Shown here: piece after piece, positions 1 through 7,244 of the stretch
How positions within the stretch are numbered: position 1 is the first letter of the stretch
How the letters are laid out: every line of letters begins with the position of its first letter
Source of the DNA: Spirosoma linguale DSM 74
GTDB taxonomy: Bacteria; Bacteroidota; Bacteroidia; Cytophagales; Spirosomataceae
Assembly (NCBI GenBank): GCA_000024525.1
Contig: CP001771.1
Coordinates: 1 to 64,000 of the forward strand
Direction: 5' to 3'
Length of the DNA: 64,000 bases
Program-made: the position numbers and the translations under genes
The notes under the pieces: generated by a model
The model's input: only the letters and a program-made list of their open reading frames with translations
What the model was told of the DNA's origin: nothing
The model's database searches: none

Positions 1-143
1 TTTGACGTCTTAAATTAATGGTACAAAGTATATATTTTTAGTAATTTACTCGCTTCTAATGAAACATTCCGTACGAATGTAGGTACCCCCCAATAATGGT
101 TAATTTTAGTTATTTCAGGAATAAAAGAGTTGGTTTATATCAG

Positions 144-335
144 TTAGCCAGGCCACTTCTCTAAGCCAGCTGCAATCCGTAAGGCTCGTTGGATGTCTTC
201 CCAGTAGTACCCACTGTCATAACCCGTAGACAGGCGATCACAGATACTTAGAAAATCTGTGGCGTCCTCCACGCGCTGTTTTTGAATCACCGATTGATCG
301 GGCTGAGTGGGCAATTGATCGGGCATGGCTTCCAT
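144..335 (-). CDS. Small hypothetical protein (63 aa)
   Basis: I do not recognise this protein. It is acidic, has no membrane segment or signal peptide, and carries a W/Y-rich patch (GYYWEDIQRAL) near residues 42-52. It lies downstream of the truncated JAB remnant on the same strand, about 200 bases away, so it may be the tail of the multiubiquitin operon or an unrelated small gene. The 207 bases between it and the remnant (336-542) hold no convincing reading frame. Confidence 0.4.
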   Translation of the reverse strand: MEAMPDQLPTQPDQSVIQKQRVEDATDFLSICDRLSTGYDSGYYWEDIQRALRIAAGLEKWPG

Positions 336-542
336 GCTGCAAAATAAGCCTTAATCAGCTAAAAATGTAAGTAAAAAATTGGCCAAATCGGCCCGCTACA
401 CTTGTCATAGTACCGTGTTAAAGCGCTCCAGCAGAATAAAAGTTTGTTCGGTAATGCCCATACTTCCCATACTATACCCATCAACTGTATTTACTAATTC
501 AATGTGTAGTTGAAGTGACGAATTTGCTCCCTTTTTTTAGAT

Positions 543-680
543 TTACCCAACTTTAGACGTAGTGTGTAGAAACCCTACACGCTCTTCAGCATAAGGGTGG
601 GGCCGCCGAAGATCATCAAGCATTTGCCCATGTATCAACTGTGGTATCCGTATGAGAATGGTGGGTTTTTTATCTTTCAT
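543..680 (-). pseudogene. Truncated JAB/MPN (Mov34) metallopeptidase, N-terminal 45 codons only
   Basis: The ATG follows directly on the stop codon of the E2-like gene, as in a coupled operon. The 45 residues contain LRRPHPYAEERVGFL at positions 24-38, which matches the N-terminal signature of JAB-type peptidases found beside multiubiquitin genes. A TAA follows, then a second in-frame stop two codons on. The metal-binding part of a JAB domain (HxH...D) is absent from the following 200 bases in any frame I read. In this system the JAB enzyme is expected to process or deconjugate the ubiquitin-like protein, so its loss suggests the locus no longer works as described for the family. The family call rests on a short motif. 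Confidence 0.6.
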
Positions 681-1019
681 CTACCGAAGTGCATTTATAT
701 GATTAATAAGTATTTCCGATAATCGAAGCCCCGATTGCTGAATTTGCCAAGATATACCATACCAGTTCGTCCCCAGCACACGTATTTGGCCGTTCCAATT
801 TCGCGCGGGTGCTCCATTGATCATCTCGGAGAAAAATAAGCGAGAATTGTAACCATCCCTTGGTGTCGGGCAAAGAAGCGCGTTCACGACTGCTGGTTGG
901 CAATTGTTGGGCAGACGTAAATTTTCTATGAAAACGTATGTATAGCCCCCTTCCTGAGCTACACTCAGATTGGGGGCTATAGTCTTCAATTCATCTATCT
1001 GTCCTTCTGGGAAAAACAT
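681..1019 (-). CDS. Multiubiquitin-associated E2-like protein (112 aa)
   Basis: This cytosolic protein resembles the small E2/UBC-like proteins encoded next to prokaryotic multiubiquitin genes. Supporting features are LPNNC at 36-40, CPTPRDGY at 50-57, SRLFF at 59-63 and a C-terminal stretch with NWNG and NWYGISW. Cys40 and Cys50 are the candidate conserved cysteines; which one, if either, is catalytic I cannot tell. It starts 11 bases after the multiubiquitin gene and ends directly against the JAB remnant, so the three form one operon. No E1/ThiF-like gene is visible in the window. The alternative is an unrelated small protein that only co-occurs with multiubiquitin. Confidence 0.55.
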   Translation of the reverse strand: MFFPEGQIDELKTIAPNLSVAQEGGYTYVFIENLRLPNNCQPAVVNALLCPTPRDGYNSRLFFSEMINGAPARNWNGQIRVLGTNWYGISWQIQQSGLRLSEILINHINALR

Positions 1020-1030
1020 TGTAGTTAAGT

Positions 1031-1732
1031 CTAAGCAGAAGAACCGTCCCGGACGTGCGAAATGAACTGCTCATCGCCTTTGATAACGACCGTGGCCGCA
1101 TCGTCGAGTGGGGTCAGCTTATGCCCTTCCAGTGCATCCATTTCATCGGACGCTTTCACATTGCCGATCTTCTTAAGCTGGGTCACCGTGTACGTACCCC
1201 GCCTAATCTTATGCTCTACGTTATTGATGCGGATAACGACCTCCAGTTTCACAACGAAGAACTTTTCTATACCATCCGGCGTCAAGTCAACTCGCTTTGA
1301 ATCGGTAATCAGCTCGTCTTTGTAGGGCCGTGCGACAGATAGCCAAATTTCATCTCCCTCCTCAACTCTCCCGACTTTACGGAGTTCAAGACCTGTTATG
1401 AATGGTTTATCCCAAGCAAGTTTCTGATCATCCAGTTGAAATTCAAGCGGTTGCCGGATAAAGAACCGCTCAGCACCTGGCCGGGCGAGGTTTATGCTTT
1501 CGTCGTTGGCAACGAGTACATCATCCCACGGATCGATAAGCGACTGGTAGAGCTCCTGTTCTGGTTTCAGACCGAATAGTTTTTTCAATTCTGCACCAGT
1601 GGCGTACTGCTGGAGCCATGTAAACTTCTTAGTCTGGAAGGTGATGGCGAGGGGGGTGATGCGTCCTACATCGTTTCCCCGATTGCTTTGGCTGTCTGAC
1701 ATTGAAAGGATGAGCGTTGGATAACCGCTCAT
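1031..1732 (-). CDS. Multiubiquitin domain protein, three ubiquitin-like repeats (233 aa)
   Basis: The protein is built of three beta-grasp-like repeats at about residues 22-92, 93-160 and 161-233, as in the Multi_ubiq family. Each repeat has the pattern of a hydrophobic strand, an ITG/VTQ-L(K/R)K helix start, and a late block of FFIRQP, FFVVKLE or FISHVRDG type. The C-terminus is DGSSA, so there is no exposed diglycine. Members are thought to be processed and conjugated by neighbouring JAB, E1 and E2-like proteins; here only the E2-like gene is intact. The start could also be the internal ATG at 1702 (MSDSQSN), which begins nearer the first repeat. The gene is divergent from the sigma-like gene at 1853. 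Confidence 0.8.
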   Translation of the reverse strand: MSGYPTLILSMSDSQSNRGNDVGRITPLAITFQTKKFTWLQQYATGAELKKLFGLKPEQELYQSLIDPWDDVLVANDESINLARPGAERFFIRQPLEFQLDDQKLAWDKPFITGLELRKVGRVEEGDEIWLSVARPYKDELITDSKRVDLTPDGIEKFFVVKLEVVIRINNVEHKIRRGTYTVTQLKKIGNVKASDEMDALEGHKLTPLDDAATVVIKGDEQFISHVRDGSSA

Positions 1733-1852
1733 TATTACCTGTACCGTCGGGTCTATTTTTTTCCATCAAAAAATATTTTAATAGTTACGGCAAATTTTGG
1801 AAACTTGTGTACAGTAGTGTTTAGAGACCCACATCACCTAACCCCCTTTAAT

Positions 1853-2455
1853 ATGAACAAAGAATCTGTTGACTCCTTCATCGCTTCGTTGAACTGGGGG
1901 AAGGAATTAAAATTCGCCGAAGCGATAGCGGTCAAACGTTTAAGTGTCTTTCGTAAGGACGAGTGTAATTTGAAAGGGAATGAAGCACACGACATTGCTG
2001 TGGGCGTGATTTCTAAGTTTCTGGATGACCCAGCTTTATCACTCAAAGAGAGTGATTTAGGTGTACGTAATTTTCGTGCACGAATCAGAGGAGAGATTAA
2101 TAATGCTGTTAAGCTTATCGTAAAGTCAAAAGAAGTTCGTACTACGGCATCCTATAGTTATAATGAAGTGCTGTCAGATGAAGCTTTCTTTGACTATGTA
2201 ATCCAAACGCCCTCATCAGCAGAAGCTGAGCTAAACAGCAAGCAGGCTGTAACTGCCTATTTTGACCAAGTTGGCGAAAAACTCCTTGCCAAGCCTGACG
2301 AACAGGCTTGGCTTATTCTGGAGGAGTTACGTGATGGGAAAAAGCCACAAGAAATAGTTGAGGGTAATAACCTAACTATTGAGAAGGTGTATAGCGCAAT
2401 CAAGCGTATTCATCGTGCAGCCCAGCAGGTGAAAGAGCCAGAATTATACGTCTAG
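1853..2455 (+). CDS. Sigma-factor-like helix-turn-helix protein (200 aa)
   Basis: The C-terminal part (about residues 145-195) has the look of a sigma-70 region 4 or similar HTH: AWLILEELRDGKKPQEI followed by LTIEKVYSAIKRIHRA. The N-terminal half is helical and could correspond to region 2 of an ECF-like factor, but I see no firm match. I chose the ATG at 1853; the frame is open further upstream only from a TTG at 1805. It is divergent from the multiubiquitin gene and leads a plus-strand group that ends in an ImmA/IrrE peptidase. Such peptidases usually act on a DNA-binding partner, so this protein may be the regulated factor; that is inference. Confidence 0.5.
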   Translation: MNKESVDSFIASLNWGKELKFAEAIAVKRLSVFRKDECNLKGNEAHDIAVGVISKFLDDPALSLKESDLGVRNFRARIRGEINNAVKLIVKSKEVRTTASYSYNEVLSDEAFFDYVIQTPSSAEAELNSKQAVTAYFDQVGEKLLAKPDEQAWLILEELRDGKKPQEIVEGNNLTIEKVYSAIKRIHRAAQQVKEPELYV

Positions 2456-2479
2456 CAACCACGCAGTTAGCAGTCGTAG

Positions 2480-2542
2480 GCTGACAGATGATAGTACTGA
2501 CCCTAACAAATAGTAGTAGTTTGCCTAACAGATGATAGTAAT
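2480..2542 (+). repeat. Secondary iteron cluster, three copies at 22-base spacing
   Basis: Three copies of a CTAACARATRATAGT-like repeat begin at 2481 (CTGACAGATGATAGT), 2503 (CTAACAAATAGTAGT) and 2525 (CTAACAGATGATAGT), so the spacing is exactly 22 bases. They match the iterons of the replication origin at 18902-19203. They sit in the 164-base gap before the 2620 gene, 16.4 kb from the origin. Confidence 0.8.
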
Positions 2543-2619
2543 AAGCCACCTGCCGCGCTGAAATCCTATCGCAAGTAACGCGAACTGATTATTCCTAAAC
2601 CACCCTACAATCGACAATC

Positions 2620-3045
2620 ATGAACATGAAACCGACCCGCAAAAATGAGGCTAAGAGCCTATTCTCTGCTTTTTCGGAAGCTATCAGTCACGACGAAGAA
2701 TTGGCTAACGAAATTTTAATTAACAATGGGAGTGATCCAGAACGAATCGAACGTAATGGGCAAGAGTTGTATCAAAAGTATGTGTTACGTAAGCGATTAG
2801 CTCATAATTCTAATCAAAAAACATCTCTTCTACAGTCATTGTCAGAAAAGGTAACTGATTACTTACAAGAACAGTCGGTAACCATTTCTTCTACCTTTCT
2901 GCCTAGTCAAGTGGGTTCACAGCAACAAGTATTTATGATGCTTTGTAACAAGTTTAAGGAAATATCTCCTGAAGATTTAAAAAGCATCATGCAAGATGAA
3001 GCTGTTTTGAAAGAATTAAAGAAGATTCAGCAACCAGAATCATGA
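2620..3045 (+). CDS. Hypothetical protein coupled to an ImmA/IrrE peptidase (141 aa)
   Basis: I do not recognise the family. The protein is soluble and mostly helical, with charged N- and C-terminal segments (KNEAKSLFSAFSEAI near the start, EELKKIQ-like at the end). Its stop overlaps the next start by ATGA, which points to translational coupling with the peptidase. Its promoter region carries the secondary iteron cluster, so the plasmid initiator might influence its expression. It may be the partner or substrate of the peptidase; the sequence does not show this directly. Confidence 0.6.
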   Translation: MNMKPTRKNEAKSLFSAFSEAISHDEELANEILINNGSDPERIERNGQELYQKYVLRKRLAHNSNQKTSLLQSLSEKVTDYLQEQSVTISSTFLPSQVGSQQQVFMMLCNKFKEISPEDLKSIMQDEAVLKELKKIQQPES

Positions 3046-3815
3046 TGCAACGTCGAGACCCAAGATCAGCCGCCCGAAAGATTTTAACAAAACTCAATGT
3101 CAGTGATTTAACGGGCCTTTCTCTGAAAGATGTTGTCCAAAATTTCGGGCCTTATGTTAAAGAAGACCCTATGGTGGGCGCACAAGGACGAATTTTATTT
3201 ATAGGCTCACTCGCTCTGATTACAATTAACGCCAACATCCAACATTACGGCCAATCAAGATTTGTACTGGCGCACGAGTTTGGTCATGCTGAGTTACATG
3301 CTGGAATAAAGCCATTATTTAATTGCGATGCAGATTCTTTCAAGCAATGGCTTAAGAAAGGAGAGCAAGAACAAGAGGCAAATGAATTCGCGGCAGAACT
3401 TCTAATGCCATCAAAAATATTTGCTGGCGAGTGTATTGGGCAGGAATTCTCGCTTGATTTAATCGCACATTTAGCGGATCGTTTTCAAACGAGTCAGACA
3501 GCCACCGCTTTACGAATTGTTGAGCAAGGTTCTTTTCCAATCGCCATTGTTTACTCCGAAAATAAGAAAGTTAAGTGGTTCGCAAAAAATCGCTCGTTTC
3601 CACTCGGACACGTAGTGATTGGATCAGATACGCCACCAGAATCAGCCTCCCGACACTGGTTTAACACTGGTATTTCAAAACAAAAGGTTTTAGATTCTTG
3701 GACTTGGTTCTTCAATGATTATAATCAACAAAATTTCAGCCGACAACGAGTTCGAGAATTTATCTTGCCGCTACCACGATACAGCGGGGTTTTAAGTTTC
3801 CTCCGCTTAGAATAA
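3042..3815 (+). CDS. ImmA/IrrE family metallo-endopeptidase (257 aa)
   Basis: A zinc metallopeptidase of the family that includes ImmA (cleaves the ICEBs1 repressor) and IrrE (cleaves DdrO). The HEFGH motif is at residues 78-82 inside FVLAHEFGHAELHAG, and the third ligand region EANEFAAELLMP follows at 112-123. Residues 170-257 form an extra C-terminal domain of unknown role. The start overlaps the upstream gene by four bases. A perfect hairpin at 3816-3851 ends the transcript. The substrate is unknown; the sigma-like protein and the 141-residue protein are the nearest candidates. Confidence 0.85.
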   Translation: MMQRRDPRSAARKILTKLNVSDLTGLSLKDVVQNFGPYVKEDPMVGAQGRILFIGSLALITINANIQHYGQSRFVLAHEFGHAELHAGIKPLFNCDADSFKQWLKKGEQEQEANEFAAELLMPSKIFAGECIGQEFSLDLIAHLADRFQTSQTATALRIVEQGSFPIAIVYSENKKVKWFAKNRSFPLGHVVIGSDTPPESASRHWFNTGISKQKVLDSWTWFFNDYNQQNFSRQRVREFILPLPRYSGVLSFLRLE

Positions 3816-3851
3816 ACAAATAAGGCAATCTAATCAGATTGCCTTATTTGT
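3816..3851. terminator. Bidirectional terminator between converging genes
   Basis: A perfect 16-base inverted repeat (3816-3831 and 3836-3851, loop AATC) lies between the converging peptidase and lipoprotein genes. Its AT-rich outer ends give A and T tracts on both strands, so it can serve both transcripts. The last codons of the lipoprotein gene lie inside the right arm. Confidence 0.85.
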
Positions 3852-4353
3852 TCGCACCGTTTATATCCTCTAAAGGCACCTCCTTCCGCACCCTCACCCG
3901 AACAGGCACCAGCGCGGCCGGGTCCTGGTTGTTGATGCCCACTAAACGATAATCCTGCTTCTGCTTCGCGCCTGACTTGTCGATTAGGCCCATTTCGATA
4001 GTAACGTTCTGCGCTTTTCGAGCCGATAAATAGCCATCCAGTACACGGTCAGCCGGGACGTTTGCGTAGATGGTCGTGTCGTACTCGTTCGTAAAAAAGA
4101 CCGTCCGGTTGGTCAGGATGCGGGTGCTGCCGTCCTCGGCACGGTAGGTCAGCGTATCGAAGCCGACTTCGTTGCGGGGCTGGCGCGGATCAGTAGGCCG
4201 AAAGACACGGAACGAATAGTAGGCCCGCGTCGTCGGGAAATCAGGTGTGGGGTCGTTCTGGTTGCAGCCAGCCACAGCTAAGGTAACTAAGCTGGCCACG
4301 ATCAAGCCAGTCAATCTATGACGTTTCAAAGTATCCTCGTTGTTTAAGTCCAA
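3844..4353 (-). CDS. Predicted lipoprotein at the end of the transfer operon (169 aa)
   Basis: The N-terminus has a hydrophobic segment ending in LAVAGC, a good lipobox with the lipidated Cys at residue 29. The rest is a beta-rich domain of unknown family. The first ATG overlaps the upstream exonuclease gene by 38 bases; a later non-ATG start is possible because 15 residues precede the hydrophobic segment. As the last gene of the mobilisation operon it may act in the envelope during transfer, for example in surface exclusion, but nothing in the sequence shows this. Confidence 0.7.
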   Translation of the reverse strand: MDLNNEDTLKRHRLTGLIVASLVTLAVAGCNQNDPTPDFPTTRAYYSFRVFRPTDPRQPRNEVGFDTLTYRAEDGSTRILTNRTVFFTNEYDTTIYANVPADRVLDGYLSARKAQNVTIEMGLIDKSGAKQKQDYRLVGINNQDPAALVPVRVRVRKEVPLEDINGANK

Positions 4354-4897
4354 AAAAGCAGCGAACTGTAGCCAGCATATCGGCTGAAGCGTCGTGCATT
4401 CCTTTCATTTTTTTGCCCGTCAGCAACTGGTACAGTTCGTCTAACCGTACTGGCTCCCGGTTGGGCGTTACCTTCGCGCTGACATCCATCGTGCAAAGGA
4501 CCGGGCGGGCGGGGAACTCCCCTACCCGACCGGGTTGCCGTTGTTCAGCCCGTATAAACTCGGCTCCGATTACGCCGTAGTCCAAATCTATATTGTGTCC
4601 TACCCAGGCATCGGCTCGTTCCATAGCCGGGCATAACTGATTTAGCACGTCGTCTAATGGCTGCCCTTTCGTTTCGGCCTGCTCCGGCGTAATGCGGTGT
4701 ATTTGTTGCGCTACCTTGTTCCAGCGGTAGCCATCAGGCTTCACAATCGCATAGTGTCGGCATAGTTCCTTACCCTCCTCGTCATACAACCCCCAGGCCA
4801 CGGAAATGAGCCGGGGCCAGTTGGTCAGGTCAGTTACAGGTAAGTGATACGACTGCGGCAAGCCGTTGGTTTCGGTGTCGATGATTAGGTAGGTCAT
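4316..4897 (-). CDS. DEDDh 3'-5' exonuclease, DnaQ-like (193 aa)
   Basis: All three exonuclease motifs are visible: IIDTETNG (Asp7, Glu9) for ExoI, WVGHNIDLDYG for ExoII and MHDASADMLAT with the His and last Asp for ExoIII. The length is that of a free-standing proofreading-type exonuclease with no polymerase or helicase domain. It follows the nucleotidyltransferase-Toprim and small membrane genes in the transfer operon, so a role in processing DNA ends or single strands during plasmid transfer is reasonable. It begins six bases after the upstream stop. Confidence 0.85.
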   Translation of the reverse strand: MTYLIIDTETNGLPQSYHLPVTDLTNWPRLISVAWGLYDEEGKELCRHYAIVKPDGYRWNKVAQQIHRITPEQAETKGQPLDDVLNQLCPAMERADAWVGHNIDLDYGVIGAEFIRAEQRQPGRVGEFPARPVLCTMDVSAKVTPNREPVRLDELYQLLTGKKMKGMHDASADMLATVRCFFGLKQRGYFETS

Positions 4898-4903
4898 AGC
4901 GGA

Positions 4904-5053
4904 TTATCCTCTCTTTCTTAACAAAAAATCGAGCAAAATCCGTCCACCAAACCACAATAGCACGAGAAGTAAAGCCCCTAACAGATAAGGCATTGCGGCC
5001 TTCTCAATGCGTTCTGCTACGTTCATTTGCAGGAATATCGACAGGTTCATCAT
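4904..5053 (-). CDS. Very small membrane protein (49 aa)
   Basis: The start overlaps the stop of the Toprim gene as ATGA (5050-5053), and the stop lies six bases before the exonuclease start, which makes a real coupled gene likely. Residues 21-45 form one clear hydrophobic segment (YLLGALLLVLLWFGG and ILLDFLL), with an amphipathic N-terminus and a basic RKRG tail. I do not recognise it. Confidence 0.65.
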   Translation of the reverse strand: MMNLSIFLQMNVAERIEKAAMPYLLGALLLVLLWFGGRILLDFLLRKRG

Positions 5054-6948
5054 CGCTTCATTCCGGTTGGGGTGTTGTGGCCGTTCGACAGAACAGGCAT
5101 ATCGAATTTGGGCATCATCTTCGGGCTTTCGGCGGGTTGATTCTGCGCCACCTGCTGTTTGGCTTCACCGGGCAGGGCTGGTAATGTCAGTTTTTCATTC
5201 CGTTGTAAGTCCTCGGTGAAGTCCTTATGAACGGGCAGCTTTATCGCAATCACCTCGTTTAGCCCTTTGGCCGCTACCAACTCGTTTTGTGTCCGAATCA
5301 GGTTTTGCCGGGTGTTGGGCATCGAAACTTCAAACTCGGTACGATTCCCCTGCCAGCCCTTCACACTGATGCGGGCCTCCGGCTCGTCGTCGGGAGAGTT
5401 TTTGTTGAGGGCCGTCGAAAACCGCTCGGTAAGTTGCTGCACCTGCTGCTTACCCGTCGCCTGATCGGGATAGCTGACCGACACTGTTAGCCGTAGCTGG
5501 CTTGGTGTCGGTACGGCCAACTGCGCTTGAATGTTGTTGCTCTCCTCGACACCCGGATACCGCAACCGCCCGACTAAGTTGATGTTGTTGCGAAAACCGC
5601 CGTTATCGTTGTCGTTAGCCAGTACAATCTGTTTAGGCTGGTATCGGTCGATGAGCTTCTGCACCGTATCGGGTGCGCCCGATGAGAGATTGCCCGCCGT
5701 GCCGAGGTAAAGCCTTTTTTCCCCTTCTACCGGTGGTTTTAATTGGTGAAAGCTCATCGCGTCGATGGGATTTTCAGCGATGACCATCCGATCAGCCCGG
5801 CTACCAGGTTCGATGACCTTCGGATTAGAAATCCAGATACCGTCTCCGCGAGGCCCTTCGACCATTTTCAACCCATCGTTTCGCACGATGATGGCTACCG
5901 TTCCCTGCTCGTTCTTGATCGGGAATACGGTATTCGTGTACTGCTTGCCCCGGCTGCGGTCGAAGTACGTCCGGTTAAACGCCGTGTTTTCAAACTCCGG
6001 TGCGTTGACCGTTCCGCTCGACAATCCCCGGCCTCTCAGGTACGTGTCGTCGGTTAGCGGTTTCAGGTCAAAGCTGCGGACAACTGCCTGTTCGCGGGTA
6101 GGTGCCGGTTGATCGGCAGACGGTGAGGTTGGCCGTGCCGGTCGTTGTTGCTCCGGCACCTGGCCGATATACCGTTGCAGGGTTTCGATGGTGTCTTTCC
6201 ACTCACCCGTACCACGCCGATGCTGAAACTGCACCACCGTACCTTTATCGGCTCCGTCATTCGGGTTGAAGTAGATGTCTACCCCGCCCCGCTGGTTGGT
6301 GTAAACCACAATCTTGTCGCGTCCCTTGGCCTCGTCCTTGTACAAGGCTACGGAGTTACCCCCGCTACGTTGCCGGTCTTTAACGTAGCCCTGATCCATC
6401 GCGTATTCGACTAAGTTGATACGCTGCTTGAACTCTTCAAAATCAACCTTGCGCGGTTCATAGGCGGGCTGGTTAATCTTCGTTCGCTCCGGCTGGCGGG
6501 CGACTCCCAATACCCGCTCCTCTATATACGCAATGTCCTGTAAGTCTTTTGGTCGCCCGGCAGCTTTCTTGCTGGCAACCAGATCGTGGGGCGAAACAAC
6601 CGTGTAGTCGGTGCCGTCTTTGGTGCGGGCCGGAACACGATTCGGGTAATGGTCAGGGAACTGGCCGAGACCCGGAACGTCCTTGTGAATGTCTATCCGG
6701 TACGGGTTACGCCCGAAATACACAATTTTATCGTCGGTAAAGTCGCGGGGGTGCATATTGGCCCCCAGAAATTCTTTGACCGACGATACTATCTTATTTG
6801 CGTTGTCAGCCGACGGGTTTATCCAAACGTCGATGTCGTCGGCTTTGCGGGTACTACCGTAGGATTGGACAGCTTTTCCCCCGATGACAACATACTCCAC
6901 CTGGTGCCGGTTGAGCACCTGCAAAAACTCCTCCTGATCGCGGGTCAT
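5050..6948 (-). CDS. Nucleotidyltransferase-Toprim fusion protein (632 aa)
   Basis: Two enzymatic modules are joined. Residues 17-45 show an MNT-type nucleotidyltransferase motif: VVIGGKAV, then GSTRKADDIDVWI with Asp38 and Asp40 as the metal-binding pair. The central and C-terminal part has Toprim features typical of plasmid primase-like proteins (DUF3991/Toprim): MVIAENPIDAMSF near residue 390 and IVLANDNDNGG near 440. A Q/P-rich tail follows. Toprim proteins in mobilisable Bacteroidota plasmids are thought to prime or process transferred DNA. What the N-terminal nucleotidyltransferase modifies is unknown. The gene lies between the 82-residue gene and the small membrane gene in the transfer operon. 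Confidence 0.8.
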   Translation of the reverse strand: MTRDQEEFLQVLNRHQVEYVVIGGKAVQSYGSTRKADDIDVWINPSADNANKIVSSVKEFLGANMHPRDFTDDKIVYFGRNPYRIDIHKDVPGLGQFPDHYPNRVPARTKDGTDYTVVSPHDLVASKKAAGRPKDLQDIAYIEERVLGVARQPERTKINQPAYEPRKVDFEEFKQRINLVEYAMDQGYVKDRQRSGGNSVALYKDEAKGRDKIVVYTNQRGGVDIYFNPNDGADKGTVVQFQHRRGTGEWKDTIETLQRYIGQVPEQQRPARPTSPSADQPAPTREQAVVRSFDLKPLTDDTYLRGRGLSSGTVNAPEFENTAFNRTYFDRSRGKQYTNTVFPIKNEQGTVAIIVRNDGLKMVEGPRGDGIWISNPKVIEPGSRADRMVIAENPIDAMSFHQLKPPVEGEKRLYLGTAGNLSSGAPDTVQKLIDRYQPKQIVLANDNDNGGFRNNINLVGRLRYPGVEESNNIQAQLAVPTPSQLRLTVSVSYPDQATGKQQVQQLTERFSTALNKNSPDDEPEARISVKGWQGNRTEFEVSMPNTRQNLIRTQNELVAAKGLNEVIAIKLPVHKDFTEDLQRNEKLTLPALPGEAKQQVAQNQPAESPKMMPKFDMPVLSNGHNTPTGMKR

Positions 6949-6964
6949 TGATTAATTCGGTACG

Positions 6965-7213
6965 TTACTGATTGGCTTCTCTCGAAGCGTCGGACCGCTC
7001 CTCTTCCTCCTTCATTAGGGCAAAATCTTCCTGGCTCAACTTGCCGATAATCCAGGGTTCGTCAGCCGGTTTCTCGGCGAAACCGTACCGCTCAATAGTC
7101 TCCTCCCGAATAGCATTGAAGTCCACCACGAGGGCTTCGGGCGTTACCGTGACGTGCGGCCCTAACTTATCTCCTTGTATATTCTCCATAAAGTCGATTG
7201 ATTTAAAACCCAA
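6965..7213 (-). CDS. Small hypothetical protein (82 aa)
   Basis: I do not recognise this acidic, soluble protein. It ends in a charged stretch (MKEEEERSDASREANQ). It sits tightly between the coupling protein gene and the Toprim fusion gene, so it is probably co-expressed with the transfer genes. The internal ATG at 7189 (MENIQGDK) is an equally plausible start. Confidence 0.55.
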   Translation of the reverse strand: MGFKSIDFMENIQGDKLGPHVTVTPEALVVDFNAIREETIERYGFAEKPADEPWIIGKLSQEDFALMKEEEERSDASREANQ

Positions 7214-7244
7214 AATTACACCTAAATAGAGACATTTTTAGGTT

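Noticed and set aside
336..542. A frameshifted continuation of the JAB peptidase
   Set aside because: All three frames downstream of the stop were read; none shows the HxH or the later Asp motif of the domain, so a simple frameshift does not restore it.
4975..4989. An iteron-like CCCTAACAGATAAGG inside the small membrane protein gene
   Set aside because: It is a single copy within coding sequence and lacks the ATAGT end of the repeat; probably chance.
5050..6948. The nucleotidyltransferase-Toprim protein as a cGAS-like (CBASS) or AbiE defence gene
   Set aside because: No effector, Cap2/Cap3 or antitoxin partner is adjacent, and the operon context is plasmid mobilisation.
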